Of a stretch of 64,000 bases of DNA, positions 27,841-37,818 are shown piece after piece; positions within the stretch are counted from its first letter, which is position 1; each line of letters opens with the position of its first letter. Origin of the DNA: Rouxiella badensis. GTDB lineage: Bacteria > Pseudomonadota > Gammaproteobacteria > Enterobacterales > Enterobacteriaceae. The stretch is taken from assembly GCA_026967495.1 (NCBI GenBank), contig CP114060.1, positions 558,001-622,000 of the forward strand, written 5' to 3'. The translations under genes and the position numbers were made by a program. The notes below the pieces were generated by a model. It worked only from the letters and a program-made list of their open reading frames with translations. It did not search any database and was not told the origin of the DNA.

Positions 27841-29126
27841 GCCTGCTCTCCTTTGCCGCTCTCGCCTTTATCCAGCACTTTCAGTTTGAGCTGTGGACGT
27901 TTCATCGGCAGCAGCCCCTGAGGACGCCAAATCATCATTAAAACCATCAGCGCGCCGAGCAGCAGCATGCTGTATTCGTTGAGGTCACGCATCAGCTCAC
28001 GCGATACCACCAGCAGAATTGCCGCGAGGATCACCGCAAACTGCGAACCCATGCCGCCCAGTACCACGATGGCCAACACGAAGGCCGACTCGACGAAGGT
28101 AAAGGATTCAGGGCTGACAAAGCCCTGCCGCGCGGCAAATAACGTCCCGGCGAATCCGGCAAAGGCGGCGCTGATAGTGAAGGCAGTCAGCTTGATGCGG
28201 GTCGGATTGAGGCCGAGCGAACGGCAGGCAATTTCGTCTTCACGCAGAGCCTCCCACGCACGCCCCAGCGGCATCCGCAGCAAACGGTTGATGATGAACA
28301 GCGTCAAGATAACCAGCAGCAAGGCGACCAGATAGAGAAAAATGATGCGATCGCTGGGGTCATAACGCAGGCCGAAGAAATGGCTAAAGGTGTCCCAACC
28401 GCCCTCGCGCGCCGTACGGCTAAATTCGAGTCCAAAGAGTGTGGGTTTCGGGATCTGGCTGATGCCGTTCGGACCGCCGGTGATATCGGTATTATTAAGC
28501 AGCAGAATACGCACTATCTCACCGAACCCAAGGGTGACAATCGCCAGATAATCGCCGCGCAGGCGCAAGACCGGAAAGCCGAGCAGAAAACCAAAGGCTG
28601 CCGAAACCAAACCTGCCAGCGGCAGCGCCTCCCAGAAACCGATGCCGTAGTAATGGTTCAGCAACGCATAGGTGTAAGCACCGATGGCGTAAAACCCACC
28701 GTAACCCAGCACCAATAACCCCGACAGGCCGACGACCACGTTCAGCCCGAGGCCTAGCATGATGTAGATAAGGGTCAGGGTGGCGATGTCCACGGTGCCG
28801 CGCGAAACGATAAACGGCCAGGCCACGGCGGCAATAATCAGCAGCAGCGCCAGCCATTTCTGCTTCGGCGTCGAACCGTCAAAGCTCGGCAGAACAAAAC
28901 TGGGGCCGGAGACCTTTTTCAGTCCTTTTTGCAGCAGTGGGCGAAACAGCTGGAAGACGAACACCACCGCACAGCCGGCCGCAATCCAGTACCAGCGCAC
29001 CACGTCGGCACCGTGCACTACCAGTCTGGTGCCCTCAAGGCTCAGTTGCAGCCCCATAATAAAAGAGGCCAGCACCAGCAACACCAGCGCCGAAATCAGC
29101 GCATTGAGCAGATTGAGATGTTTCAT
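27837..29126 (-). CDS. livM: LivM, branched-chain amino acid ABC transporter permease
   Basis: 429 residues with about ten hydrophobic segments (E. coli 425). The family core is GLSGLLVLGYGGFYAIGAYTYALL and LRLRGDYLAIVTLGFGEIVR, and the coupling region is LREDEIACRSLGLNPTRIKL. Together with LivH it forms the membrane channel. Four-base overlaps with livH and livG indicate translational coupling. Confidence 0.96.
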   Translation of the reverse strand: MKHLNLLNALISALVLLVLASFIMGLQLSLEGTRLVVHGADVVRWYWIAAGCAVVFVFQLFRPLLQKGLKKVSGPSFVLPSFDGSTPKQKWLALLLIIAAVAWPFIVSRGTVDIATLTLIYIMLGLGLNVVVGLSGLLVLGYGGFYAIGAYTYALLNHYYGIGFWEALPLAGLVSAAFGFLLGFPVLRLRGDYLAIVTLGFGEIVRILLLNNTDITGGPNGISQIPKPTLFGLEFSRTAREGGWDTFSHFFGLRYDPSDRIIFLYLVALLLVILTLFIINRLLRMPLGRAWEALREDEIACRSLGLNPTRIKLTAFTISAAFAGFAGTLFAARQGFVSPESFTFVESAFVLAIVVLGGMGSQFAVILAAILLVVSRELMRDLNEYSMLLLGALMVLMMIWRPQGLLPMKRPQLKLKVLDKGESGKGEQA

Positions 29127-30049
29127 ACCTTCTCGACCTCCGGGCGGCCCAGAATCCCGGTCGGCAGCACCAGCAGCACGACAATCAACAGCGCGAAGGA
29201 GACCACGTCTTTGTACTCGGTGCTCAGATAAGCGGAGGTCAGTGCTTCGGCCACACCGAGGATCAGTCCACCTATCATCGCGCCCGGAATGCTACCGATA
29301 CCGCCCAGGACGGCAGCGGTAAAGGCCTTCATTCCGGCCATGAAACCGATATATGGGTTAATCACGCCATAGAACTGGCCGAGCAATACGCCTGCGACCG
29401 CTGCCATCAGTGCGCCAATCACGAAGGTCAATGAAATGACGCGATCTGTGCTTATCCCCAACAGGCTCGCCATCTTGAGGTCTTCGGCACAGGCGCGACA
29501 GGCGCGCCCCATGCGGGAATAGCGGATAAACAGCGTCAGGGCCAGCATCGCGATAAAGGTCACCCCCAGATAATCAGCTGCATGGTGCTAATGGTCGCGG
29601 CAAAGCCGTTAGCCTCGCCAAGCTTCCATTGGCCGGTCACCAGACTCGGCAACGCCAGGTCGCGCGAGTCCCTGAGTCAGGCTGACGTAGTTTTGCAGGA
29701 AAATAGACATACCGATCGCGGAGATTAGGGCAATCAAGCGCTTGGAATTACGCACCGGTTTATAGGCCACGCGCTCGATACTCCAGCCGTAGGCGCTGGA
29801 AATCACGATGGCGGCAATAAACCCTGCACCTATCAGCAGCCAGCTGGCGTCGATACCCATCATCATCAGTGCTGCGATGACGATAAACGAGACGTAGCTG
29901 CCAATCATGTACACCTCGCCGTGGGCGAAGTTAATCATGCCGATGATGCCATAAACCATGGTATAGCCGATGGCTATCAGCGCGTAGGTGCTACCTAAGG
30001 TCACGCCGTTAAACATCTGCTGAATAAAATAGAGAAACTGCTCAGACAT
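29123..30049 (-). CDS. livH: LivH, branched-chain amino acid ABC transporter permease (two indels)
   Basis: About 308 residues after correction. The first frame runs MSEQFLYFIQQMFNGVTLGS to IFLQNYVSLTQG. A base too many at 29666-29672 (plus GAGTCCC for GAGCCC) breaks it where E. coli has TQGSRD. The middle part RDLALPSLVTGQWKLGEANG uses a second frame, and a missing base in a C5 run (29573-29577) then leads into VTFIAMLALTLFIRYSRMGR. Both changes together restore an ordinary LivH. It is the first permease gene of the operon, behind livK. Confidence 0.9.
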
Positions 30050-30084
30050 ACTCTACACCTTAGATTGCTTTCGCCTGGAGGCCT

Positions 30085-30116
30085 GAAGCCGCGACGGCTT
30101 TCGCGGGCGCGGCTTC
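30085..30116 (-). other. Intercistronic hairpin livK-livH
   Basis: GAAGCCGCG (30085-30093) pairs perfectly with CGCGGCTTC (30108-30116). No T run follows. It lies 30 bases after the livK stop and, as at ugpB-ugpA, may stabilise the message for the abundant binding protein. Confidence 0.65.
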
Positions 30117-30145
30117 AAAGGCTAAGACGGGAGAGGCTTAAAATA

Positions 30146-31258
30146 TTACTTAACCGGCGTAGAGGTGCCGTCGGCATGCCATTCAAATACGCCAAACTCG
30201 AAGCCTTTCAGGTCGCCCTTCTCGTCCCAGCTCAACGGCCCCATCACGGTATCAACCGGTGCCGACTTGAGATTTTTGACGATATCCGCGGGTTCCATGC
30301 TGCCGCTGCGGGTCATGCCGGTGGTCAGCGACTGCAGGGCGGCATAAGTGGTCCAGACAAAAGGCCCGGTCGGGTCGAGCTTCTTGGCTTTCAGAGAGTC
30401 AACGATAGGCTGGTTGGCGGGCACCTGATCGTAGCGTTTCGGCAGTGTTACCAACATCCCTTCAGAGGCAGCACCGGCGATGTTGGAGAGTGAAGAGTTA
30501 CCGACGCCTTCAGGCCCCATAAAGCGTGCGTTCAGACCTGCCTGTTTTGACTGGCGCAGGATCTGCCCCATCTCTGGGTAATAACCACCGAAGTAGACGA
30601 AATCGACGTTCTCTTTCTTGAGGCGTGCCACCAGCGTAGAGAAATCTTTGTCTCCGGCGGTGATGCCTTCAAACATCACCACGTTGCCACCGGCTTTCTT
30701 CAGGCTGTCCTGAACCGAGCGCGCCAGCCCTTCACCGTACTGCTGTTTGTCATGAACCACCGCGATACGCTGTGGCTTGATGGTATTCAGAATGTATTTA
30801 GCGGCGGTAGGCCCCTGATCGGAATCGAGACCGGTGGTGCGCAGGATCATCTTGTAGCCACGCGTAGTCAGGTCGGCGTTGGTGGCCGCTGGCGTGATCA
30901 TGATGACGCCTTCGTCTTCATAAATGTCAGAAGCAGGCTGAGTCGAAGAAGAGCAGAGATGGCCGATGACATAACGAATGCCGTCATTGATCACTTTGTT
31001 TGCGACCGCAACCGCCTGTTTCGGGTCACAGGCATCGTCGTACTCCACGCCAACCAGCTTATTGCCTTTAATGCCGCCTTTGGCATTAATATCCGCAATC
31101 GCCTGTTTGGCGCCGGTAAATTCCATATCGCCGTACTGGGCGACCGGTCCTGACATTGCACCAACAATGGCGACCTTAATGTCCTGCGCCATGGCCGAGT
31201 GGCTCATTGCCAACGCCACACAGGCTGCCAACCACGTCTTACCCTTTGCTAATTTCAT
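30146..31258 (-). CDS. livK: LivK-type periplasmic branched-chain amino acid-binding protein
   Basis: 370 residues. The signal peptide is cleaved near SHSAMA-QDIKVA. The mature protein follows E. coli LivK/LivJ through VGAMSGPVAQYGDMEFTGAK and VGVEYDDACDPKQAVAVANK; the Cys in DDACDPK and the one in GHLCSSSTQ form the known disulfide. Length (E. coli LivK 369) and position at the head of livHMGF favour LivK over LivJ. There is no second binding-protein gene or yhhK-livJ copy between it and panM. Confidence 0.93.
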   Translation of the reverse strand: MKLAKGKTWLAACVALAMSHSAMAQDIKVAIVGAMSGPVAQYGDMEFTGAKQAIADINAKGGIKGNKLVGVEYDDACDPKQAVAVANKVINDGIRYVIGHLCSSSTQPASDIYEDEGVIMITPAATNADLTTRGYKMILRTTGLDSDQGPTAAKYILNTIKPQRIAVVHDKQQYGEGLARSVQDSLKKAGGNVVMFEGITAGDKDFSTLVARLKKENVDFVYFGGYYPEMGQILRQSKQAGLNARFMGPEGVGNSSLSNIAGAASEGMLVTLPKRYDQVPANQPIVDSLKAKKLDPTGPFVWTTYAALQSLTTGMTRSGSMEPADIVKNLKSAPVDTVMGPLSWDEKGDLKGFEFGVFEWHADGTSTPVK

Positions 31259-31667
31259 CCTGACTACCCCATTTGATTATGTTGTGATGTTGTCCCGCCA
31301 CCTGCTTAAAACATGCTCACCCAGGGCTTTCGCCATAAGTAATAATGAGTTAGCGGCTTTTATTGGTCTTATTCTCTAATAAAACGCTTATTTATCACGT
31401 TATTAAACAGGTATTTTCTTCTGCAAATCAAATCACACATCCAGAAACATGAGGTGTAATCAGAATTTTATAGGGGTAAAAATACGGCAAAATGGAAGGG
31501 TGCCAGCGGTTAAAACTGCTTAATAAAACGTATCCCGCCGTTTATATTTCATACGACAGCAGTGAAAATATTTTCGACCTGTTATTGTTCAAAAAAGTTA
31601 CGCCACGATGTTGGGGTTATCCGGTAAACTGTTTCAGTCCTTTTTCCTTTGTTATCTGTGCCTCATC
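31259..31667. other. livK-panM intergenic region
   Basis: A 409-base AT-rich gap between divergent genes. It must hold the livK and panM promoters. I could not fix a convincing -10/-35 pair, and a loose Lrp-like match near 31461 is too weak to list. I see no ORF, repeat or RNA gene. Confidence 0.5.
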
Positions 31668-32057
31668 ATGAAATTAACCATAGAAAAACTCGACCAGCTT
31701 ACTGCGCAAGATGAAATCGATTTGGCCAAGATCTGGCCGCAGCAGCAGCCCGCCGACTGGCAGCGATGGATGAATGAACAACGTATGATTTTTGCTGCTC
31801 GTTTCAACGCACGACTGCTGGGAGCCGTTAAGGTCTCGGTTGTGGAGACTCAGGCGGAACTCAGCGATCTGTGCGTGCGTGAAGTCACGCGACGTCGCGG
31901 CGTAGGGCTATATCTTCTTGAGGATTTACAGGCACAGCTGCCGGCTATTACGGCGCTGTCGATGCAGGCCGAGTCAAACGACCCGGTGCTGGCGGCCTTT
32001 ATGCAGGCCTGTGGTTTTACGCTCCATAACGGCAACTGGCATAAATTAAAGGCATAA
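31668..32057 (+). CDS. panM: PanM (PanZ), PanD maturation factor
   Basis: 129 residues of GNAT fold (E. coli 127). The acetyl-CoA-binding motif is in REVTRRRGVGLYLLEDL and the C-terminus is FMQACGFTLHNGNWHKLKA. PanM promotes self-cleavage of aspartate decarboxylase PanD and, with CoA, inhibits it, so it sets pantothenate supply. I start at MKLTIEKLDQL, which aligns with E. coli; an upstream ATG would add 20 hydrophobic residues with no ribosome site. It converges on rpoH. Confidence 0.92.
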   Translation: MKLTIEKLDQLTAQDEIDLAKIWPQQQPADWQRWMNEQRMIFAARFNARLLGAVKVSVVETQAELSDLCVREVTRRRGVGLYLLEDLQAQLPAITALSMQAESNDPVLAAFMQACGFTLHNGNWHKLKA

Positions 32058-32084
32058 AAAAAGCGACCGTGATGGTCGCCTTTT
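32056..32084. terminator. Bidirectional terminator between panM and rpoH
   Basis: GCGACC (32063-32068) pairs with GGTCGC (32074-32079). TTTT follows on the plus strand and seven Ts on the minus strand. A second inverted repeat, AACGCCTG with CAGGCGTT (32090-32115), lies between it and the rpoH stop. Confidence 0.85.
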
Positions 32085-32128
32085 AGCCTAACGCCTGACT
32101 CAACGGGCAGGCGTTTAGTTTTGCTGCA

Positions 32129-32986
32129 TCAGGCTTCGATAGCCATGCGCAGTTTCTTCATCGCATTCTTTTCAAGCTGACGAACACGCTCGGCAGATAC
32201 ACCGTATTTATCGGCCAGTTCCTGCAGCGTTGACTTGTTATCATCGTCGAGCCAGCGCGCGCGGATGATGTCCTGGCTACGTTCGTCGAGGCCTTCCATC
32301 GCGAAGGTCAGCTTGTCGGCTGCACTGGATTCCCAGTTGTCTTCTTCGATGCTCTCGGCGAAGTCGGAGCTCTTATCCTGCAGGTACAGCATAGGAGCCA
32401 TCGCCTGACCATCACGCGGCTCTTCGTCCGGCGTAGGGTCAAAGGTCATGTCCTGTGCCGCCATGCGGGATTCCATCTCCAGCACGTCTTTGCTGGTCAC
32501 GCCCAGTTCGCGGGCAACGTGTTCAACTTCTTCATGGCTGAACCAACCCAAACGCTGTTTGTTTTTGCGCAGGTTAAAGAACAGCTTACGCTGTGCTTTG
32601 GTGGTCGCGACTTTCACAATACGCCAGTTACGCAGCACGTACTCATGGATCTCTGCTTTGATCCAGTGCACGGCGAAGGAAACCAGACGTACGCCGACTT
32701 CCGGATTAAAACGGCGAACCGCTTTCATCAGGCCGATATTACCTTCCTGGATAAGGTCAGCCTGAGGCAGACCATAGCCTGAATAATTACGAGCGATATG
32801 AGCGACAAACCGCAGGTGAGACAGGATTAGCTGTTTAGCTGCGTCCAGATCGCCCTCGTAATGCAGCCGTTCAGCCAGTGCCCTTTCTTCCTCTGCGGTA
32901 AGCATAGGATAGGCATTGGCGGCCCGAACATAGGCTTCCAGGCTACCTTGGGGTACTAATGCTAAAGTTTGCATTTCTTTGGTCAT
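32129..32986 (-). CDS. rpoH: RpoH, heat-shock sigma factor (sigma 32)
   Basis: 285 residues. Region 2 is GYGLPQADLIQEGNIGLMKA with VSFAVHWIKAEIHEYVLRNW, the RpoH box QRKLFFNLRK is present, and region 4 ends YGVSAERVRQLEKNAMKKL. I start at MTKEMQTLALVPQG, which aligns with E. coli (284 residues); an upstream in-frame ATG lies in the 5' leader. In E. coli the message start region folds as a thermosensor. A sigma-E-type promoter lies 104-130 bases upstream. The gene contains one intact GAGCTC (32367). Confidence 0.97.
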   Translation of the reverse strand: MTKEMQTLALVPQGSLEAYVRAANAYPMLTAEEERALAERLHYEGDLDAAKQLILSHLRFVAHIARNYSGYGLPQADLIQEGNIGLMKAVRRFNPEVGVRLVSFAVHWIKAEIHEYVLRNWRIVKVATTKAQRKLFFNLRKNKQRLGWFSHEEVEHVARELGVTSKDVLEMESRMAAQDMTFDPTPDEEPRDGQAMAPMLYLQDKSSDFAESIEEDNWESSAADKLTFAMEGLDERSQDIIRARWLDDDNKSTLQELADKYGVSAERVRQLEKNAMKKLRMAIEA

Positions 32987-33089
32987 TAAAGCCTCTCTAA
33001 TGTGACGTAAGAAGGTTTTACACAACGTTGCCGTGGACTGAATACCACGGATTTCAGTACAACGCAGAACCACTCACATTTGCTGCTGA

Positions 33090-33116
33090 TTTGACCCTGA
33101 TTCTCGCTCAAAGTTC
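33090..33116 (-). promoter_or_regulatory. Sigma-E (P3-like) promoter of rpoH
   Basis: On the minus strand GAACTT is separated by exactly 16 bases from TCAAA. The block GAACTT...AATCA.GGTC repeats the layout of E. coli rpoH P3, which is transcribed by sigma E at extreme temperature. It starts about 104 bases before the rpoH start codon. Other rpoH promoters could not be placed with confidence. Confidence 0.65.
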
Positions 33117-33255
33117 ATTCATTAGCGCCTTCTCGGCCCAATGACTTTATGCGAGGTACAGGGGAAATGATTGGGAAATTGTGCTTAAAGGGGAAGATGA
33201 ATATAAGACCCTAAATTACAAGGATCCTTTGGAGCAGACTATTAATATGGGGATC

Positions 33256-33289
33256 TTCCCTTGCAGCACAACCCGCAGCTACAAGGGAA
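33256..33289. other. Inverted repeat downstream of ftsX
   Basis: TTCCCTTG-AGC pairs with GCT-CAAGGGAA around a nine-base loop. It has no T run on either strand. It lies 20 bases beyond the ftsX stop and may end or protect the ftsYEX message. The rest of the 322-base ftsX-rpoH gap is the rpoH promoter region. Confidence 0.6.
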
Positions 33290-33308
33290 GAGTATACCAA
33301 AAAGATTC

Positions 33309-34288
33309 TTATTGTGGTGTAAATCGTCGTAAATGTTGAACAGTCGCCAAATACGCGGCTACCCAGCCGATCATCGCCGAGATCAACAATAACAACAGGC
33401 TTTCGTCCCAGCCAAGGCCGTGCAGGTCAAAGGTCGTACCGAACACCGAGGCCACCTGGGCCACAACCGCTTCAAGACGCAGCACCAGCGCTTCCGACAG
33501 GATGAGTGAAAGCAGTGCGCCACTAAACCCAAGCAACGCCCCCCGTTGAGGAAAGGCCGCAGGATAAAGCCATCGGTGGCGCCGATTAGCTTCATCACGT
33601 TGATGGTATCGCGGCGGCTAAAGATGCTCAGACGCACGCTGTTGCCGATGACCAGGAACACGGCAATCACCATCAGGATACCAATCATCGCGGCTATCTG
33701 CCCCACCAGCCCGGTCAATGCGGCCAGCCTTGCAAACCAGCTGTCGTCCATGCGCACTTCGTCAACGCCCTGAACAGCGGCGACGCGGTCACGCAGGGTA
33801 TTCAACGTCTTGGAATCCTGGAAATTCATTTTTGGCGTGATAATCGCCACCGCCGGCAACGGATTCTGCTCGAGCATATCCATTGCACCGCCAAAGCCAG
33901 ACCAGTTACGGAACTCGCCCATCGCTTCTTCACGAGACAGATAGTTGACCTTATCTACGCCCGCTTCGGCCTTCAGCGCTTTCACCACGTTCATGGCCGC
34001 GTCGTCGTCCAGCGATTTATCGATGTAAACGGTCAGCTGCGGCGTCGGATACCATTGTTCAGCGGCCTGACTGACGTTTTTCCAAACCAGATAGCAAACG
34101 CTCGGCAGGGTCAGCGAAATGGCAATGACCATGATAGTCAGCAGCGTCGCCAACGGCTGGCGCAGCATGTCGCGAACGGTGTTGCTCCACGCATAGCGCC
34201 ACTGCTCTCGGAACCCGCCTTGCAGCGCCTTGGTCTTTGACTCTGGCGTGCTTTTTGGCTTTCTGACCGGCTTTGGACTATTCGCCAT
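33309..34288 (-). CDS. ftsX: FtsX, cell-division ABC transporter permease (one indel)
   Basis: About 326 residues with four membrane helices. The periplasmic domain that recruits EnvC is included (LTVYIDKSLDDDAAMNVVKA, NYLSREEAMGEFRNWSGFGG). The frame breaks after GATDGFILRPFLNGG at a C6 run (33539-33544). Adding one base continues ALLGFSGALLSLILSEALVL to the end LATVQHLRRFTPQ. FtsEX links the division ring to peptidoglycan hydrolase activation and is needed under normal salt, so a real null is unlikely. It overlaps ftsE by 11 bases. Confidence 0.92.
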
Positions 34289-34949
34289 AGTAAGCGCCTC
34301 CGGCCATTCTGCCCTGACTCAGGGTCAGCGTACGGTAACGACGGCTGGCAATCAGCCCCATGTCGTGGGTCGCCATAAGAACGGTGACGCCAACACGGTT
34401 AAATTCTTCAAACAACCGCAAAATCCCCTCCGACAACGCTTCATCCAGGTTACCCGTCGGTTCATCGGCCAACAGCACGGCGGGTTTATTCACCACGGCA
34501 CGCGCGATGCCGACACGCTGCTGCTCACCACCGGAAAGTTGAATAGGGAAATTTTTTGCCTTATCCAACAGCCCGACTTTGTCGAGCGCGGCCGATACGC
34601 GACGGCGAATATCTTCACCGCTGGCACCGGCAATAATCAGCGGCATGGCAACGTTGTCGTAAACGGTCCGGTCGAGCAGCAGATGGTGATCCTGGAAGAT
34701 CATACCTATCTGACGGCGCAGGAACGGCACCTCGCGGCTCTTCAGCCGACTGATGTCGTGGCCGCCAAACAAAATATGGCCGGCACTCGGGCGCTCAATC
34801 CCGCAAATCAACTTCAGCAGCGTACTTTTACCGGCGCCAGAGTGGCCGGTCAAAAACGCCATCTCACCCTGCCGAATATGGAAATCGACGCCTTGCAGCG
34901 CCTGTCGCCCGCCTAGATAAGCTTTACTGACCTGTTCAAAGCGAATCAT
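34278..34949 (-). CDS. ftsE: FtsE, cell-division ABC ATPase
   Basis: 223 residues (E. coli 222). Walker A GHSGAGKSTLLKLICG, signature LSGGEQQRVGIARAVVN and Walker B VLLADEPTGNLDEALS are all present. It partners FtsX in the ftsYEX operon. It begins five bases after ftsY ends and is read without interruption. Confidence 0.97.
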   Translation of the reverse strand: MIRFEQVSKAYLGGRQALQGVDFHIRQGEMAFLTGHSGAGKSTLLKLICGIERPSAGHILFGGHDISRLKSREVPFLRRQIGMIFQDHHLLLDRTVYDNVAMPLIIAGASGEDIRRRVSAALDKVGLLDKAKNFPIQLSGGEQQRVGIARAVVNKPAVLLADEPTGNLDEALSEGILRLFEEFNRVGVTVLMATHDMGLIASRRYRTLTLSQGRMAGGAYYGE

Positions 34950-34954
34950 CCGTA

Positions 34955-36441
34955 TTAATCCTCTCGGGCAAAAAGTGCCTCAATAAAATCGTCAGCCTTA
35001 AACGGCCTTAAATCTTCGATACCTTCACCCACCCCAATGTAACGGATAGGGATTTCAAACTGGTCGGCGATAGCAAAGATAACGCCGCCTTTGGCCGTAC
35101 CGTCGAGCTTGGTCAGCGTAATTCCGGTCAGGCCGACTGCTTCATTAAACAGTTTTGCCTGACTGACCGCGTTCTGCCCCGTGCTGGCATCCAGCGTCAG
35201 CATAACCTCATGAGGGGCGTCCTCGTCCAGTTTTTTCATGACGCGGACAATCTTCTTAAGTTCTTCCATCAAATGAGATTTATTCTGCAAACGCCCGGCG
35301 GTATCGGCGATCAACACGTCGACTTTGCGCGACTTGGCCGCCTGGATTGCATCGAAAATAACGGAAGCAGAATCAGCGCCGGTGTGCTGGGCGATGACCG
35401 GAATATTGTTGCGCTGTCCCCAGACCTGAAGCTGTTCAACGGCTGCGGCACGGAAGGTGTCCCCCGCTGCCAGCATCACCGACTTTCCTTCAGCCTCGAA
35501 CTGACGAGCCAGCTTACCGATGGTGGTTGTCTTACCAACGCCGTTAACGCCAACCATAAGAATGACGTACGGCGTTTTGCCGCTTACATCCAGTGGCTTA
35601 TCAACTTTAGCTAAAATTTCGGACATTTCTTCCTTCAGCTTACCGTACAGCGCTTCCGCGTCTTTCAACTGCTTGCGGCTGGCGTGTTCGGTCAGTGAAG
35701 TAATGATTTTGCGCGTGGTTTCAACACCGACGTCGGCAATCAACAGTTGTTCTTCGAGTTCGTCGAACAGGTCGTCATCGATTTTTTTACCGCGGAACAG
35801 GCCAATGAAACCCGAGTTCCCAGATTCTGCTTGGTTTTAATCAGGCTGCGTTTAAGACGGGCGAAGAAGCCTTCTTTGGTCGGGCGTTCCTGCTCGGTCG
35901 CTGTGACTTCGCCAGCGGGCAGCGTGACCAACGGCTCAAGCGCAACCGGTAATGGCGGCTCTTCAACAGCGGCAACTTCTGGCTCTGGCTCTGGCTCTGA
36001 AACAGTTTCCGGCTGAGCGTCTGCGGCAGCCACCTGTTCGGTCAGGTCGACGATTTCGTGCGCCAGTTCAACGGACGCCTGCTCAGGCTGTTTTACCGGC
36101 TCGGCTTCAACCACGTGCTCGGTAATGACAGGCTCAGCGTGCACCGCCTGCTCGACAACTTCAGGCTCTGCGTGCGCAGTTTTAGTCACGCTTTCATGCG
36201 GCTCATCTTCCAGACTGGCTTCCACGACCTCAGCCGTGTCCCCGTCACCGGAATGCACCTCTGCCGCAGCCTGCTCGTGCTGCTCTTCGTGATGTTCGGC
36301 AGAAACGGCGGGCGCTTCGGCGTCGGTCCTATCTACCGGCTCAACGGGTTGCTCAACCTTTTCTACTTCCTGCGGCTGTTCTTCTTCCTTGCGACCACGT
36401 CCAAACCAGGAAAGAAAACCGCGTTTTTTCTCTTTTGCCAT
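34955..36441 (-). CDS. ftsY: FtsY, signal recognition particle receptor (one indel)
   Basis: About 495 residues after correction (E. coli 497). A basic N-terminus (MAKEKKRGFLSWFGRGRK) is followed by a long acidic A domain with Glu/Pro repeats (SEPEPEPE), then the NG GTPase domain with GVNGVGKTTTIGKLA, DTAGRLQNKSHLMEEL and TKLDGTAKGG. The frame breaks after KTKQNLG. Plus-strand GAGTTCCC at 35814-35821 in place of GAGCCC inserts two bases; without them the sequence reads NLGSGFIGLFRGKK, matching E. coli. FtsY is essential, so the break is almost certainly not biological. Confidence 0.94.
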
Positions 36442-36705
36442 TTTACAACTTCACTCCACGCCGTTAATTCCCGACGAACGGATTATCAATAGGGTAATAA
36501 CCTAGCAGTCTATCACTTTCCCTTAAACGCAACACGCCTGTGTGATGAATTCACTGCTCATACAATCAACTACGCGGCAGTATGCCGTGATAACCGCGAC
36601 ACGGCGGTAGCCTCGGGGGCTTCACACCGGTAGAATAGCCCTCCAAACCGTGTTCCTCACGGCCGTGCAGACATTTTTACAACCAGAATTTACAATCAAA
36701 ATACT

Positions 36706-37328
36706 ATGGCAAAGAAACCGCAAACCCCAGCTGCAGGCCAAATCCGCCTGATTGGCGGTCAATGGCGTGGACGCAAGCTGCCGGTGCCTCACAGCCCAGG
36801 ACTGCGACCGACCACCGATCGCGTCAGAGAAACTTTATTCAACTGGCTGGCTCCGGTAATTCAGGGGCGCGATGCCTGGACTGCTTCGCAGGCAGCGGCG
36901 CACTGGGAATCGAAGCGCTGTCGCGCTATGCCGGCAGTGCCACCTTGCTGGAGTTCGAGAAACCGATCGCGCAGCAGTTGGAGCGTAATCTGGCGTTACT
37001 CAATGCACACAATGGCCGGGTGATTAACGTCAATACCCTGAGCTGGCTGGCTAAAAGCGGTACCCCACATGACGTGGTCTTTCTCGATCCGCCGTTTCGT
37101 AAAGGCATCCTGCAAGACACCCTGGGACTCCTAGATGCCAAGGATTGGCTAGCCGACGAAGCCTGGATTTATGTTGAAACAGAAGTAGAACATGGTGCCC
37201 TTAACGTGCCCGCAGGTTGGCGCTTACACCGGGAAAAAATTGCCGGGCAGGTTGCCTATCGCTTATATCATCGCGACGTCACGCCTGACGCGGACGCCTC
37301 GCCACAGGAGCAGTCAGATGTTGATTAA
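36706..37328 (+). CDS. rsmD: RsmD, 16S rRNA m2G966 methyltransferase (one indel)
   Basis: About 207 residues (E. coli 198). The first frame has GQIRLIGGQWRGRKLPVP and LRPTTDRVRETLFNWLAPVI. After one missing base in a G4 run (36864-36867) the second frame continues RCLDCFAGSGALGIEALSRY, the SAM-binding motif, and VVFLDPPFRKG with the catalytic NPPY-type DPPF. The ATG has only a weak ribosome site. It is divergent from ftsY across 264 bases and overlaps yhhL by 11 bases. Confidence 0.92.
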
Positions 37329-37592
37329 TTTGGGTCGTTTGTTGATGCTTTGCATCTGGATTTTTTACTGTCGAACATTGTGCATCCGTTCCCTAAGCCG
37401 ATGAGATACTTCCTCGACGTAGCGATGGTGTTCATGTTCTTCATGCACGGTATTCAAGTGATGCTACTCAAAGCCACGCAGGCTAAAGATCAGCCGAAGA
37501 TTGGCGGCTGGCTGGAGCTGCGCATCTTCCTGTTCGGCGTGTTCGAACTGCTGGCCTGGCAGAAGAAGCAGCCACCGCTACCGAAGAAGTAA
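37318..37592 (+). CDS. yhhL: YhhL, DUF1145 family membrane protein (one indel)
   Basis: About 91 residues with two or three hydrophobic segments. It starts MLINLGRLLMLCIWIF at an ATG with CAGGAG seven bases upstream. A T6 run (37361-37366) that is one T short breaks the frame; with seven Ts it continues LLSNIVHPFPKPMRYFLDVA to LFGVFELLAWQKKQ. This is the E. coli YhhL pattern, and YhhL follows rsmD there too. Function is unknown. E. coli yhhM, next in order, is absent here. Confidence 0.85.
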
Positions 37593-37603
37593 TCCCACCT
37601 TTC

Positions 37604-37631
37604 AGCACCGCGCACCCCGTTGCGCGGTGCT
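37604..37631 (+). terminator. Hairpin after yhhL
   Basis: AGCACCGCGCA pairs perfectly with TGCGCGGTGCT around CCCCGT, 12 bases after the yhhL stop. It lacks a T run, so termination may be weak or factor-dependent. Confidence 0.6.
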
Positions 37632-37818
37632 ATTGGCTATACCAAGGTTAAACAAACCTCGCTGAACACCTTTGCTAACCTCTTCGCTCCAATTTTAAGC
37701 CCTTTTTAAGATTGTCGGCCCCCCTCCGCCTCTCCTACACTGAAAGTATGTGGCGAAGCCGGAATGGCTTCATCGTTTTGGCAGCGCTTTGCTTACTTTT
37801 TCTAAATAAGGATAAACA

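Noticed and set aside
31455..31480. Lrp site upstream of livK
   Set aside because: Lrp control of liv is known in E. coli, but the best match here has several mismatches in a very AT-rich stretch.
35976..36000. GGCTCT repeat as a microsatellite or phase-variable tract
   Set aside because: It encodes the Glu/Pro repeats of the FtsY acidic domain. The unit is six bases, so length changes would keep the frame.
33309..36441. ftsX and ftsY as pseudogenes
   Set aside because: Both halves of each gene are highly conserved, FtsY is essential, and the breaks fit the two error classes seen throughout the window.
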